From: Firmicutes bacterium CAG:124 | GTDB lineage: Bacteria > Bacillota > Clostridia > Oscillospirales > Oscillospiraceae | Reading direction: 5' to 3' | DNA: 6,017 bases | Assembly: GCA_000432135.1 (NCBI GenBank) | Contig: HF990547.1 | Coordinates: 7,603 to 13,619 of the forward strand | Program-made: the position numbers and the translations under genes | Notes under the pieces: model-generated | What the model was told of the DNA's origin: nothing | What the model saw: only the letters and a program-made list of their open reading frames with translations | The model's database searches: none | In this document: positions 5,951 through 6,017 of the stretch, one piece after another | Layout of the letters: each line of letters begins with the position of its first letter | Position numbering within the stretch: the first letter of the stretch is position 1

Positions 5951-6017
5951 ATGGAAGAATACGTCATCAAGGACGGAAAAAAGCTCCGTCTCGGCTATAC
6001 GACCGGCTCCTGCGCCG
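5951..6017 (+). CDS. cbiD: Cobalt-precorrin-5B C1-methyltransferase, N-terminus (3' truncated by window end)
   Basis: Only the first 22 codons are visible, but they read MEEYVIKDGKKLRLGYTTGS, followed by Cys-Ala, which is the highly recognisable N-terminus of CbiD (the LRxGYTTGSCA motif). CbiD methylates C1 of cobalt-precorrin-5B using S-adenosylmethionine and is specific to the anaerobic pathway, so this fragment is the strongest evidence for that route. The ATG follows the cbiC stop (5947-5949) after one base. No clear Shine-Dalgarno sequence precedes it, so translation probably depends on coupling to cbiC. Confidence 0.9.
   Translation, partial: MEEYVIKDGKKLRLGYTTGSCA

Noticed and set aside
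1..6017. Cobalamin riboswitch, promoter, terminator, CRISPR array, tRNA or mobile element
   Set aside because: There is no intergenic space longer than 13 bases, and I found no B12-box-like conserved element, repeat array or transposase. Regulation of this operon must lie upstream of the window.

Overview
This window is a single, tightly packed, plus-strand gene cluster for corrinoid (vitamin B12) metabolism. In order it holds: the 3' end of a gene for a small beta-rich domain protein; a three-gene ABC importer of the BtuFCD/FecBCD type (lipoprotein, permease, ATPase); and four genes of the anaerobic, early-cobalt cobalamin pathway: cbiL, cbiA, cbiC and the first codons of cbiD. Every base lies in, or within a few bases of, a coding region. 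Gene junctions are ATGA or TGATG overlaps, short gaps carrying a Shine-Dalgarno sequence, or (cbiA/cbiC) a 32-base overlap. I see no internal promoter, terminator, RNA gene, mobile element or CRISPR array, so the genes are probably one transcription unit that starts upstream of the window and continues downstream.

Organism: base composition is high in G+C (roughly 60-65% by eye), and the codons are dominated by C or G in third position. The proteins nevertheless look like Clostridia: AGGAGG-type ribosome binding sites, a lipoprotein signal peptide, the clostridial style of the substrate-binding protein and ATPase (TCRDVVSTGRYPYTG), and a CbiL with NLGDV instead of GDP. A GC-rich anaerobic Bacillota, such as an Oscillospiraceae/Ruminococcaceae gut organism, is the best inference; genus cannot be read from this window.

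Layout: 1-315, C-terminal 104 residues of a protein with a conserved beta-sandwich-like domain of unknown role. 312-1475, substrate-binding lipoprotein. 1489-2502, FecCD-type permease. 2502-3281, ATPase. 3278-3973, CbiL (C20 methyltransferase). 3978-5354, CbiA (a,c-diamide synthase). 5323-5949, CbiC (precorrin-8 methylmutase). 5951 to the end, N-terminus of CbiD (C1 methyltransferase).

How they work together: the importer probably brings in corrinoids (cobalamin, cobinamide or other intermediates), although its ligand could also be haem or a ferric siderophore. The cbi enzymes build the corrin ring and amidate it: CbiL methylates C20, CbiD methylates C1, CbiC moves the C11 methyl to C12 to give cobyrinate, and CbiA amidates the a and c side chains. 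Joining import and synthesis in one operon suggests that both respond to corrinoid supply, but any cobalamin riboswitch would lie upstream and is not in view. Overall this is a conventional B12 operon. The least understood part is the beta-rich protein at the left edge, which is translationally coupled to the lipoprotein.
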